Assembly: GCA_003540955.1 (NCBI GenBank)
Contig: DPMX01000361.1
Location: forward strand, 1-13,966
Direction of reading: 5' to 3'
Length of the DNA: 13,966 bases
From: Gammaproteobacteria bacterium
GTDB taxonomy: Bacteria > Pseudomonadota > Gammaproteobacteria > Ga0077536
The notes under the pieces were generated by a model, which did no database searches, was not told the origin of the DNA, and worked only from the letters and a program-made list of their open reading frames with translations. Below are positions 1 to 7,357 of this stretch, in pieces; positions within the stretch are counted from its first letter, which is position 1; every line of letters begins with the position of its first letter. Both the position numbers and the translations under genes were made by a program.

Positions 1-25
1 CCCAGATTTTATCCTCGACACGGTC

Positions 26-28
26 TAG
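26..28 (+). other. In-frame TAG inside the srkA N-terminal region
   Basis: Reading the srkA frame back from the TTG gives R, then TAG, then PDFILDTV to the window edge. From memory, SrkA relatives carry an N-terminal pattern like PDxxLDAVExxG followed by DGRLLALNSYENRVYQ. The spacing here fits that pattern without gaps, and the TAG sits where a Glu is common. GAG to TAG is a single base change. The stop itself is seen directly; the comparison is from recall of the family. Confidence 0.75.
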
Positions 29-31
29 CGA

Positions 32-958
32 TTGGATTATATAACTGATGGCCGTTTAATGGCCTTAAATAGTTATGAAAATCGCGTATACCAAATAGGA
101 ATCGAAGATAGTGACCCAATCATCGCAAAATATTATCGACCGGAGCGCTGGTCCGATGAAGCGATTTTAGAAGAACACGAGTTCTGTTTTGAGCTAGCGA
201 ACAGCGATCTACCGGTAGTTGCGCCACTGGTAAACGAAGACGGCTTAAGTCTCTTCCATCACGGAGAGTTTCGCTTCGCATTATACGCACGTAGGGGTGG
301 TCGCACACCTGACATTGACAATCTGAATAATTTGCTGGTACTTGGTAGGCTACTAGGCCGTATTCACCTCATCGGCGCAACGCACCCATTTGTTGATCGA
401 CCAGCGATAGACTGTCAGACATTTGGATACGATCCTGTTGCCTTGGTTCGCCGTAAATTCATTCCCAACGATCTCTCGGTTGCCTATGAATCGCTGGTCA
501 ACGATTTGCTATCGAAACTCGATTCTATTTTTACTGAAGCCGAAGACCTCCATCAGATACGTGTACACGGAGATTGCCATAGCGGTAATATTTTATGGCG
601 TTCTGACACTCCGCACTTCGTCGACTTCGACGATGCTAGGATGGCGCCAGCGGTACAAGACATTTGGATGTTGCTGTCTGGGGATCGCGAACGGCAAACA
701 GCTCAGCTAGTCGAAATTCTAGAGGGCTACGCCGAGTTTTACGATTTCCGTCCACAAGAACTGCGTCTCATTGAAGCATTACGCACCCTACGGCTACTGC
801 ACTACAACGGGTGGCTCGCGGCACGCTGGGACGATCCCGCTTTCCCGCGAACATTCACGTGGTTTAACGGGCCGCGCTATTGGGAGCAGCACATACTAGA
901 TTTGCGAGAACAATACGCTGCGCTGGACGAACCGCCATTAAAGATCTTTGGTCCCTAA
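32..958 (+). CDS. srkA: SrkA/YihE-family stress-response protein kinase, N-terminus interrupted by TAG
   Basis: This is a cytoplasmic Ser/Thr protein kinase of the SrkA (YihE, RdoA) family, linked in E. coli to surviving stress and limiting programmed death. Counting from the TTG at 32, the conserved block LNSYENRVYQ is at residues 12-21, a conserved Lys in IAKYYRPERW at 33, the catalytic loop HGDCHSGN at 179-186 with Asp181, and a metal-binding FVDFDDAR stretch around 196-203. The C-terminal half keeps the family pattern of VQDIW, LRLLHY and WDDPAFPR. The frame from the TTG to the TAA is intact (308 aa), but the family usually has about 320-330 aa. The TTG has no ribosome-binding site and lies directly after an in-frame TAG (26-28), and the codons before that stop still match the family. 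The true N-terminus therefore lies outside the window. The gene is either broken, read through, or affected by a base error. The family call is firm; the start is not. Confidence 0.88.
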   Translation: MDYITDGRLMALNSYENRVYQIGIEDSDPIIAKYYRPERWSDEAILEEHEFCFELANSDLPVVAPLVNEDGLSLFHHGEFRFALYARRGGRTPDIDNLNNLLVLGRLLGRIHLIGATHPFVDRPAIDCQTFGYDPVALVRRKFIPNDLSVAYESLVNDLLSKLDSIFTEAEDLHQIRVHGDCHSGNILWRSDTPHFVDFDDARMAPAVQDIWMLLSGDRERQTAQLVEILEGYAEFYDFRPQELRLIEALRTLRLLHYNGWLAARWDDPAFPRTFTWFNGPRYWEQHILDLREQYAALDEPPLKIFGP

Positions 959-975
959 GGTTTTTAAAGTCCATG

Positions 976-989
976 TGATAGTTCTATCA
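976..989. repeat. Short perfect inverted repeat between convergent genes
   Basis: TGATAG-TT-CTATCA lies 17 bases after the srkA stop, in the 137-base gap between the convergent srkA and crotonase genes. The arms are AT-rich, the loop is only two bases and no U-tract follows, so it is a weak terminator candidate at best. No better terminator was seen in 959-1095. Confidence 0.25.
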
Positions 990-1095
990 ACTAACCGAAT
1001 CTCCACTTTTTCTCCAGGGATACGGATACCAACGCGCTTATAAGTTGAGAAGCTCTAACTCTTGCGCGCACCAACGTTTTTCACGTTTGCCGTTT

Positions 1096-1893
1096 TCACT
1101 CACCGACGAATTTAGCGTCTCGCTTCTCCCTAAACGCGGTAGTACCCTCTTCGAGATCACGGGTTTTCCCCAGCCCATGAAACGACGTTGATTCTAGCCG
1201 CAAGGCCTCATCTAGGCTCAAACCTTCCGCTCGGACCATAACCTCTTTCGCAAGTTGTTGAGCAAGTGGCGCACGCGTTGCCAAGTGATGGGCGTAAGTC
1301 AACGATTCATCAAAAAGGTCTTGCTTCCGACATATTCGATTGACTAGTCCGATTCGGAGTGCGTGGTCAGCATCGATCAAATCCCCTGACAAAATCATCT
1401 CCATCGCGTTACCTCGGCCAACGATCTCTCGTAAGCGGATAAGCCCACCATCGCAAGCGTGGAAACCCCACTTAACGTCCTGTAACCCGAACTTAGCACG
1501 ATCGGAACAAAATCTAATATCGCAAGCGAGCGCAATTTCAAATCCTCCAGAAATGGCATAACCGTCAATCGCCGCTAAGATGGGTTTGAAAACATGAAGA
1601 TTTCGGGTTATACCTCCAAGACCCGGACCATTGGTATATTTGCGTTGAAATTCAGGCGCGGGTGTCGTAGCGAAACTCATTGTGTAAGTCTTTAGATCGG
1701 CGCCAGCGCAAAACGCCTTGCCGCCGCTTCCTGTGATTAGTGCAACTCGAAGTTCTGGATCTGAGGAAAAAGTTTGCCACGCTTCGACGAGTTTCTCGTT
1801 GGCACTGAAATCTAATGAGTTCATCACGTGCGGACGATTAATCGTGATAATACAAACGTGGCCATCCCGGTCTAACTGAATATCCTCAGCCAC
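1096..1893 (-). CDS. Enoyl-CoA hydratase/isomerase (crotonase) family protein
   Basis: A crotonase-fold enzyme acting on an acyl-CoA thioester, about 265 aa, normal for the family. I start it at GTG 1893, which has AGGA 8 bases upstream and begins VAEDIQLDRDG, the usual crotonase opening. An upstream TTG at 1938 would add 15 atypical residues. From the GTG, the first oxyanion-hole block CAGADL is at 62-67 and the second, ISGGFE, at 114-119. Glu119 matches the first catalytic Glu of rat enoyl-CoA hydratase (Glu144). The position of its second catalytic Glu (Glu164) is Asp139 here, in FGLQDVKWGF. The shift suggests a reaction other than simple beta-oxidation hydration, for example isomerisation or another hydration. 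The start lies 45 bases after the cupin stop on the same strand, so the two are very likely cotranscribed. The substrate is unknown. Confidence 0.87.
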   Translation of the reverse strand: MAEDIQLDRDGHVCIITINRPHVMNSLDFSANEKLVEAWQTFSSDPELRVALITGSGGKAFCAGADLKTYTMSFATTPAPEFQRKYTNGPGLGGITRNLHVFKPILAAIDGYAISGGFEIALACDIRFCSDRAKFGLQDVKWGFHACDGGLIRLREIVGRGNAMEMILSGDLIDADHALRIGLVNRICRKQDLFDESLTYAHHLATRAPLAQQLAKEVMVRAEGLSLDEALRLESTSFHGLGKTRDLEEGTTAFREKRDAKFVGE

Positions 1894-1938
1894 GAATGAT
1901 GTCCTGACTTGTAACGCAATGCAGAAACTTAAGAGCAA

Positions 1939-2385
1939 TCATACGACACCATTCTGACGGGCCCACAAATCTTGAGCCTGCTCCCATCCAACCACAACAA
2001 TAGGCGACCCATCTTCCTCAACGAACTGCAAAGGCCCTAGAAACGTCATATAAAACTCACTATCTTCGGGAAAATAAGTATGATCGTGACGTGCGTTACA
2101 TGATTCGTAACCATATCCCGTTGCAATAGCGGTCGAACCACCGTTCTCTACCCCACCTCGCACCTCCATCTTACCTCGAGTCAGCAAATATTCGCCAGGA
2201 CCAAGGTGGATGTGGCGATTAAATGACGAACCCCGAGGGCAATCAAATATAGCAGTCCACGCGCCTACCTCTGGCGATACGTGCATAAGTTTCCAACGAA
2301 TACCACCATTAGAAAGCGTCTCCGGAAAGGGCTTCCACTTAGTAGACTCCACATGAATGTATTCTTCTTCTATATGCGGTTTCAT
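1939..2385 (-). CDS. Small cupin protein, 2,4'-dihydroxyacetophenone dioxygenase-like
   Basis: A 148-aa single-domain cupin, the size of the acetylacetone-cleaving and 2,4'-dihydroxyacetophenone dioxygenase-like group. The family start GGIRWKLMHVSPEVGAWT (28-44) precedes cupin motif 1, GSSFNRHIHLGPGEYLLTRG (52-71), which supplies candidate metal ligands His58, His60 and Glu65. A second His-rich stretch (NARHDHTYFPED, His100/His102) supplies the fourth. Members that have been studied cleave C-C bonds of diketones or aryl ketones with oxygen and a divalent metal, but many relatives are uncharacterised, so the substrate is open. The ATG at 2385 has AGGGAG upstream with a short spacer. The crotonase lies 45 bases downstream and ytoQ ends 83 bases upstream, all on the same strand. 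A cupin oxygenase plus a CoA-ester enzyme would suit a small carbonyl catabolic step, but that is inference. Confidence 0.8.
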   Translation of the reverse strand: MKPHIEEEYIHVESTKWKPFPETLSNGGIRWKLMHVSPEVGAWTAIFDCPRGSSFNRHIHLGPGEYLLTRGKMEVRGGVENGGSTAIATGYGYESCNARHDHTYFPEDSEFYMTFLGPLQFVEEDGSPIVVVGWEQAQDLWARQNGVV

Positions 2386-2468
2386 AATGCTCCCTAGAAT
2401 ATTTCTGGATTGCTACTTCTGATACTTACACGCGTAAAAGAGTGATTTTCGAGACATACCGAAAAGAT

Positions 2469-2921
2469 TTATTCCGTCAGCACATAGCGTAAAATCTCCA
2501 CTACTTGGTCCGGGGTTCGTGCAGTCGCATTCGCAGCCGAATCTACTTCTTTAAGCGCGTGATCATTGTCCTCGTCATGCAAAATAACCAGCGGCTTGTT
2601 GAGCGCCGCTGCATATCCGGCATCGAATGCGGCATTCCATTGCTTGTATTTCGGCCCAAAACGCACAACTACAACGTCCGCGCCACTAATTAAGGAATTA
2701 GTGCGGATAGCATTGATGCTTGCGCTTTTTCGATCTCGCCAAAACGTATCTTGCTCTTCGCCCAAGATGCGAACGCCGCACATGTCACTTGCCTCATGGT
2801 CGGTTACGGGTGAACTAAAATTAACCAATAAGCCAGCAGAAGTGGCGCCGCTTATGATGTGTTTACGCCAGTCGGAGTGAATCTCTCCTGATAAATAAAT
2901 ATTCCACGTCCTTTTGCTCAT
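2469..2921 (-). CDS. ytoQ: YtoQ family protein (nucleoside 2-deoxyribosyltransferase-like fold)
   Basis: This 150-aa protein resembles Bacillus subtilis YtoQ along its length: YLSGEIHSDWR near the N-terminus (9-19), a central INAIRTNSLISGADVVVVRF, then KYKQWNAAFDAGYAAALNKP and a C-terminal block of ALKEVDSAANATARTPDQVV. The family is placed with the nucleoside 2-deoxyribosyltransferase fold, but no reaction has been established that I know of. It is soluble, with no signal peptide or membrane segment. The ATG at 2921 has a strong GGAGG 7 bases upstream, and a plausible promoter lies just before it. It reads towards the cupin and crotonase genes with an 83-base gap, so it may lead that operon or only neighbour it. 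Confidence 0.88.
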   Translation of the reverse strand: MSKRTWNIYLSGEIHSDWRKHIISGATSAGLLVNFSSPVTDHEASDMCGVRILGEEQDTFWRDRKSASINAIRTNSLISGADVVVVRFGPKYKQWNAAFDAGYAAALNKPLVILHDEDNDHALKEVDSAANATARTPDQVVEILRYVLTE

Positions 2922-2961
2922 TTCGAGGCCTCCACCTTACTTTTGTGACCTGGACGATAGC

Positions 2962-2991
2962 AAAATACAAGCTTATGTAACATCCGTTCAA
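2962..2991 (-). promoter_or_regulatory. Possible sigma-70 promoter for ytoQ
   Basis: On the minus strand TTGAAC (2991-2986) and TATTTT (2967-2962) are 18 bases apart, each matching 4 of 6 consensus bases. Transcription would start near 2955 and give a leader of about 34 bases ending in the GGAGG site. The position is sensible, but the match is only moderate. Confidence 0.35.
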
Positions 2992-3313
2992 TTTCGGCCG
3001 ATTATTAAATTTCAAGCCGGCCAATAAAGGATTTATAGTTCCGATAAACCAACTTCCCATATGCTACCTTAAATGACCGAGACGCTCTCTTTCACGCTCC
3101 ATAAGCAAATAATGGCGTTAGCCCGGCGACAATACTGGCGTGGATTTCGGACATTGCTATCTCCCCTCTATCTCTACTGCGCCCATTGGCAATAGAACGT
3201 TTCAGAGTTGCACAGAATCTACCTCGACAACGAACGAGTATCGTATATCATCCCAATGCCTATGCTTAGGAAATGCCAGCAAATCACCCTGTTACGTTAA
3301 ATCAGTCTGTTTT

Positions 3314-3330
3314 TTAATAATCGTTATTAA
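3314..3330. repeat. Perfect 7-base inverted repeat abutting the hydrolase start
   Basis: TTAATAA-TCG-TTATTAA ends at the base before the GTG at 3331. It occupies the place where a ribosome-binding site would be expected, so it may be an operator, part of a promoter -10 region, or a weak RNA hairpin. The repeat is seen directly; the role is inference. Confidence 0.4.
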
Positions 3331-4257
3331 GTGATCATTGTCATGATAGCCATTGCTATAGTTGTGTTTTTGTTCATCTTTGGCCTAGCCGGTATGCATC
3401 TATTTCGTTGGCCACTGTTCAATGCAGCAGTGCGCGTGCAACGAGCAAAGTCTGGGTTGTCTCTAAAACAGGTTTGCATTGATGGGCATGAGATCGCATA
3501 CCTCGATGGGGGTAAGGGCGAAACGCTGGTCTTGATTCACGGGTTCGGTGCGAACAAGGATAACTGGGCACGCGTATCGCCAATGTTATCGCGTCATTTT
3601 CGTTTAATAATCATTGATTTACCGGGGTTCGGAGACTCGACACGCGATGAGGGCGCACGCTATGACGTGGAATCCCAACTGACCCGCCTACGATTGTTTA
3701 TACAAGCACTAGGTTTAAATTCAGTGCACCTTGGGGGCAATTCCATGGGTGGTTACCTCTCTGCTTTGTATAGCGCACGTCACCCCGATGGTGTCAGGAG
3801 CCAGTGGCTACTTGCGCCAGCGGGTGTCACGACGGCCAACCCAAGTAAATTTTTTAATTACTTGGAACGAGGGGAGAATCCATTACTTGTTAGAGATCCA
3901 TCCGACTTTAGAAGATTAATCGGCTTGTGTTTCAACAAAATACCCTACGTCCCAAACGCGTTCCAACGTTGCCTCTGCGAACGTAATATAGGTGAACGTG
4001 AATTTAATGAAAAAATCTTCAATGAGATGTTCGACGACCCACTATCCCTTGAATTAGAGCTTAAGGGGTGTGTCACAAAAACCCAAATCCTATGGGGTGA
4101 TAAAGACCAGATCTTAGACGTTTCCGGCGCCGGGATTCTCTCCGAAATCATCAAGGGTTCGCAATCTATCGTGATGAAACACATGGGGCACTGTCCGATG
4201 CTGGAACGCCCTGACGAGACTGCCAACCTATATCTGAAATTCCAAAGCCTAAAATGA
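3331..4257 (+). CDS. Membrane-anchored alpha/beta hydrolase (serine type)
   Basis: An alpha/beta-fold hydrolase, probably an esterase or lipase, 308 aa. Residues 1-25 are a continuous hydrophobic stretch, suggesting an N-terminal membrane anchor, as in some Moraxella/Psychrobacter-type lipases. The catalytic core begins with HGFGANKDNW (oxyanion-hole region) and DLPGFGDS. Ser138 lies in the nucleophile elbow GNSMGG, Asp259 in WGDKDQI, and His287 in HMGHCPM. The GTG at 3331 directly follows a palindrome and has no ribosome-binding site. The ATG at 3343 is a reasonable alternative start, with AAGTG about 7 bases ahead, and would only shorten the anchor. The aminotransferase follows after 19 bases on the same strand, so the two probably share a transcript. 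The substrate is unknown; short-chain esters or lipids are typical of the group. Confidence 0.88.
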   Translation: MIIVMIAIAIVVFLFIFGLAGMHLFRWPLFNAAVRVQRAKSGLSLKQVCIDGHEIAYLDGGKGETLVLIHGFGANKDNWARVSPMLSRHFRLIIIDLPGFGDSTRDEGARYDVESQLTRLRLFIQALGLNSVHLGGNSMGGYLSALYSARHPDGVRSQWLLAPAGVTTANPSKFFNYLERGENPLLVRDPSDFRRLIGLCFNKIPYVPNAFQRCLCERNIGEREFNEKIFNEMFDDPLSLELELKGCVTKTQILWGDKDQILDVSGAGILSEIIKGSQSIVMKHMGHCPMLERPDETANLYLKFQSLK

Positions 4258-4276
4258 GAATAAGAATTTAAAACCG

Positions 4277-5542
4277 ATGTCTTTTTCCTTCAGCAAGTTT
4301 GCCCAAGAAGTAAAAGCTGAAAGTGCATTTGAGGTGTTGGCGTTAGCAAAGACACTGATCGCTGACGGAAAGGATGTTATAGAACTTGAAATCGGTGATA
4401 GCCCACATGCACCGCCAAGGGTCGCAATTGACGCAGGGATCGCGGCGATTGAACAGGGGCATTCTCACTACGGCCCCTCAGCCGGTATCCACGAATTTCG
4501 AGCAGCAGCGAGTGACTACGTAAACCGCGAATTCGGGCTCACCACAAGCGTCGAGAATATCGTCGCCGGGCCTGGGGCAAAAACCTTCCAAACATTATTT
4601 GCCGAGGCAGTACTAAACCCCGGTGACGGTGTCTTGGTGTTCAGTCCCTATTTTCCCACCTATCCACCTTCTATCGCTCGGCGAGGTGCCCGGATGGTGC
4701 TGTCATCGCTCAAACAAAGTCGCGCCTTTCGACCCAGTGTTGATGACATTGATCACTTTCTGACACACGATGCAGCCCCAAAAGCAATCATATTAAATAG
4801 CCCGCACAACCCAACTGGGGGCGTCGCGCTGCTCGAGGACCTGGTGGAGATAGCCGACCTCATCCGCGGAAAGAATATTGCTGTTCTAAGCGATGAACCA
4901 TATGACCAGATGGTCTGGAGCGACACCCATTATTCTCTGTTAGCGCAACCAAATATGCTTGAACAGTGTGTGGGTGCGTATACCTTTAGTAAGTCGTTTT
5001 CTATGAGTGGGTGGCGCCTTGGTTTTTCCGTTAGTTCAACACCGATGGCGTCAATGCTAAGCAAGCTTACCAATACGCTTCTGTCTTGCGTACCGCCGTT
5101 TGTGCAATTAGCAGGTGCCGCGGCATTAAGCGAGGCGCTGACCGAACGTGACACGAGGATGCATGAGTTTCGCGACAAAGTGATGCAACTCGTTACTCAC
5201 TTAAATCAAGTTCCAGGTATCAGTTGCCTTCAACCAGGAGGAAGTTTTTATGCATTCCCGAATGTCGCCGAGGTATGCAACGAAAATAGAATCAGTTCCC
5301 ACGGCCTAGCGATGTATTTTCTAGAGGGCGCCGATAATCATAAGGGCGTTGCCTGCCTCGGTGGAGAATGTTTTGGCGAAGCGGGACGTGGTTTTCTGCG
5401 CATGAGTTGTTCAGAGCCGGTCGAGCGGATGATTGAAGCCGTCGAATTCATTGCGGCAAGTATTCGTAACCCTCGCAACGTTGCCGAGTACCTAGTCAAG
5501 CGCCCGCAATATCGACTGGATCAGCCTTACAAAATCGCTTAA
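4277..5542 (+). CDS. Pyridoxal-phosphate aminotransferase, class I/II
   Basis: A 421-aa fold-type I aminotransferase of the AspC/AAT-like group. It shows the usual order of cofactor and substrate residues: SPYFPTYPPS (substrate/PLP region), Asn178 in NSPHNPTGG, Asp206 and Tyr209 in SDEPYDQ, the Schiff-base Lys239 in FSKSFSMSGWRLGF, and the carboxylate-binding Arg375 in FLRMSCSEP. It would move an amino group between an amino acid and a 2-oxo acid in the cytoplasm. Which amino acid it uses cannot be read from sequence. The ATG at 4277 has no strong ribosome-binding site, so translation may be coupled to the hydrolase stop 19 bases upstream. The TPP enzyme lies 238 bases downstream and could act on its 2-oxo acid product, although the gap appears to contain a separate promoter. 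Confidence 0.92.
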   Translation: MSFSFSKFAQEVKAESAFEVLALAKTLIADGKDVIELEIGDSPHAPPRVAIDAGIAAIEQGHSHYGPSAGIHEFRAAASDYVNREFGLTTSVENIVAGPGAKTFQTLFAEAVLNPGDGVLVFSPYFPTYPPSIARRGARMVLSSLKQSRAFRPSVDDIDHFLTHDAAPKAIILNSPHNPTGGVALLEDLVEIADLIRGKNIAVLSDEPYDQMVWSDTHYSLLAQPNMLEQCVGAYTFSKSFSMSGWRLGFSVSSTPMASMLSKLTNTLLSCVPPFVQLAGAAALSEALTERDTRMHEFRDKVMQLVTHLNQVPGISCLQPGGSFYAFPNVAEVCNENRISSHGLAMYFLEGADNHKGVACLGGECFGEAGRGFLRMSCSEPVERMIEAVEFIAASIRNPRNVAEYLVKRPQYRLDQPYKIA

Positions 5543-5780
5543 ATCATGATGGCGCATTGTTAAGAAAATGGAAATCGAAGTAAGCTGGTTACGCGACTTT
5601 GCCTACGATCTCGGTGTTCCTTGTGGGCATTCGATATTGTGATCCAAGGTTCTATAGGGCCGCACGCACTATCACGCAACACGGAATTCCAACTTATCCA
5701 GTATAGTAAATAAACTCGGCCCTAATCGCCCTTGCAGGTTAGAATTGATCTTTTGTAAAAAAACAAAGGGAACAATCTAA
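5543..5780 (+). other. Intergenic region with a possible tiny ORF
   Basis: The 238 bases between the aminotransferase and the TPP enzyme contain one codon-like stretch, 5568-5642, beginning MEIEVSWLRDFAYDLG (24 aa, TGA stop). Its ribosome-binding site is poor. It could be a small peptide, the eroded end of a lost gene, or chance. The 3' part probably carries the promoter of the next gene. Confidence 0.3.
5732..5759 (+). promoter_or_regulatory. Possible promoter of the TPP-enzyme gene
   Basis: TTGCAG (5732-5737) and TGTAAA (5754-5759) are 16 bases apart, each with 4 consensus matches. Transcription would begin close to 5766, just before the AGGGA ribosome-binding site and the ATG at 5781. The match is weak and the leader would be very short. 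Confidence 0.25.
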
Positions 5781-7352
5781 ATGAATGGTGCTGAAGCTCT
5801 ACTTAAAACTCTTGTAGATGCCGGATTAGAAATTTGTTTCGCGAACCCAGGCACATCTGAAATGCACCTGGTTACTGCTATCGGTAAAACCGATAGGATG
5901 CGTCCAATACTCTGCCTGTTCGAGGGAGTCGTAACGGGAGCGGCTGATGGTTATGCACGCATGACGGGAACTCCTGCAGTGACACTTCTCCATCTCGGAC
6001 CAGGTCTCGCCAATGGCATGGCAAACTTACACAATGCAAAGAAAGCACGAGTTCCGCTCGTCAATATTGTCGGCGATCATGCCCCATACCATCTACCATA
6101 TAACGCCCCATTGACATCCGATGTGAGTGCCCATGCAGCAATTAATTCGTCATGGGTTGAGACCTCAACATCTGCCGACGACCTCGCGCGCCTTGGCGCC
6201 ATCGCAGTCCAACAGGCACGAAGCGGTATTGGCAAAATCTCCACACTGATTGCCCCAGCGAACCACGCTTGGGAGCCCACAAAAAGTTCCTACCCAGCGC
6301 TACCAATTGAACCACCACCGGAAGTAACCAGTGAGACAATAGAGACCGTAGGCACACTCCTCAAAAATGAAAAAAAAACCGCAATCGTGCTCGGCGGCTA
6401 CGCACTGCGGCAACAGGACCTACTGCTCGCCAGCCGTATCTCGGCCAGAACAGGCGCGCCGTTGTTTGCTGAAACGTTCCCAACAAGACATCAACGGGGG
6501 GCTGGTAGGGTCAATATTACGCGGGTACCGTATTTTGCAGAACTTGCCATTCCAGTACTCAGTGAATTTGAACAATTCATTCTGGTTGGCACGACAACAC
6601 CAGTCGCCTTTTTCGCCTACCCGGATACACCAAGCTTGCTGGTACCGAGTAAAGCGGTGGTCACTACTTTGGCTTCGCCGGAACAAAAAACTCTTACAGC
6701 GTTGACAGACCTAGCAGACAGGTTAGGAGCTGCTCCAGGCCTCGAGACGATACAAGAGCGAGTTGTCCCAGAGCCTCCCAGCGGTGAATTAACCGCTGCG
6801 GCGATCGGGGACACATTAGGGGCCTTGCTTCCTGAAAACGCGATCCTCTCTGATGAAGGCATTACTTGTTCGGCGGAAATTTTCAGTCGCACTGCAGGCG
6901 CTGCGAAACACGATGCACTTACCATCACGGGTGGCGCTATCGGCCAAGGCTTACCGGTAAGTTTTGGCGCGGCGATTGCGTGCCCGGATCGAAAAGTCGT
7001 GGCTTTGCAAGCTGATGGTAGCGCTTTATACACCATGCAATCTCTGTGGAGCATGGCGCGTGAGAATACCGACGTCGTGATTGTTTTGTTGAACAATAAT
7101 AGCTATGCAGTATTAAATATTGAGCTTGCGCGACTCAAGGCCGGCGCGCCGAATGATAAAACGCTCTCAATGCTCGATATTGGCCACCCTTCGCTTGATT
7201 GGCAGCATATCGCCCGTGGGATGAAAGTAAGCACAAGCCGCGCGATAACTGCAGAGGAGTTTCACCAGCAATTCGCCGCGGCGATGAACACTCACGGCCC
7301 GCACTTGATCGAAGCGATAGTAAAACAGGATGTCGCAAACTTGTTTAACTGA
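5781..7352 (+). CDS. Thiamine-diphosphate enzyme, acetolactate synthase/benzoylformate decarboxylase-like (IlvX type)
   Basis: A three-domain thiamine-diphosphate enzyme of 523 aa. The N-terminal Pyr domain has GLEICFANPGTSE (15-27) and the cofactor-activating Glu48 in LCLFEGVVTGAADGYARMTG. The central domain carries ALRQQDLLLASRI and PVAFFAYP. The C-terminal PP domain has the metal/diphosphate motif beginning QADGSALYTMQ (Asp412) and ending NNNSYAVLNIELARL. The motif starts ADG rather than GDG, as I recall for the IlvX-like subgroup often annotated 'acetolactate synthase large subunit'. True IlvB/IlvG proteins are longer and need a regulatory subunit, and no such gene is here, so simple decarboxylation or carboligation of a 2-oxo acid is at least as likely. 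AGGGA lies 9 bases before the ATG. The aminotransferase upstream could supply its substrate. It ends 5 bases from a convergent hydrolase. Confidence 0.87.
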   Translation: MNGAEALLKTLVDAGLEICFANPGTSEMHLVTAIGKTDRMRPILCLFEGVVTGAADGYARMTGTPAVTLLHLGPGLANGMANLHNAKKARVPLVNIVGDHAPYHLPYNAPLTSDVSAHAAINSSWVETSTSADDLARLGAIAVQQARSGIGKISTLIAPANHAWEPTKSSYPALPIEPPPEVTSETIETVGTLLKNEKKTAIVLGGYALRQQDLLLASRISARTGAPLFAETFPTRHQRGAGRVNITRVPYFAELAIPVLSEFEQFILVGTTTPVAFFAYPDTPSLLVPSKAVVTTLASPEQKTLTALTDLADRLGAAPGLETIQERVVPEPPSGELTAAAIGDTLGALLPENAILSDEGITCSAEIFSRTAGAAKHDALTITGGAIGQGLPVSFGAAIACPDRKVVALQADGSALYTMQSLWSMARENTDVVIVLLNNNSYAVLNIELARLKAGAPNDKTLSMLDIGHPSLDWQHIARGMKVSTSRAITAEEFHQQFAAAMNTHGPHLIEAIVKQDVANLFN

Positions 7353-7357
7353 AGCAG

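Larger units (their letters stand above)
2922..3330. other. Divergent intergenic region without a convincing gene
   Basis: These 409 bases separate the minus-strand ytoQ from the plus-strand hydrolase. They must hold the promoters for both directions. Besides the ytoQ promoter candidate there is a spaced inverted repeat (GGCCG at 2996-3000, CGGCC at 3018-3022) just upstream of its -35, and a perfect palindrome at the hydrolase end. Open frames here are short, lack ribosome-binding sites and show no recognisable motif, so none is called as a gene. Confidence 0.6.

Noticed and set aside
1894..1938. Longer crotonase beginning at TTG 1938
   Set aside because: The extra 15 residues do not look like crotonase sequence, while GTG 1893 has an AGGA site at good spacing and begins the conserved domain.
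3140..3334. Plus-strand open frame of 64 codons in the ytoQ-hydrolase intergenic region
   Set aside because: No ribosome-binding site, no recognisable motif, low-complexity Ser/Thr-rich translation, and it overlaps the palindrome and the hydrolase start.
5568..5642. 24-codon frame MEIEVSWLRDFAYDLG... resembling the end of a larger enzyme
   Set aside because: Too short, weak ribosome-binding site, and no family could be named; a resemblance to ketopantoate-reductase C-termini was too vague to claim.
6617..7096. Minus-strand open frame of 159 codons inside the TPP-enzyme gene
   Set aside because: It lies antisense to a well-supported gene with all cofactor motifs, and its translation is Ser/Ala-rich with no family pattern.
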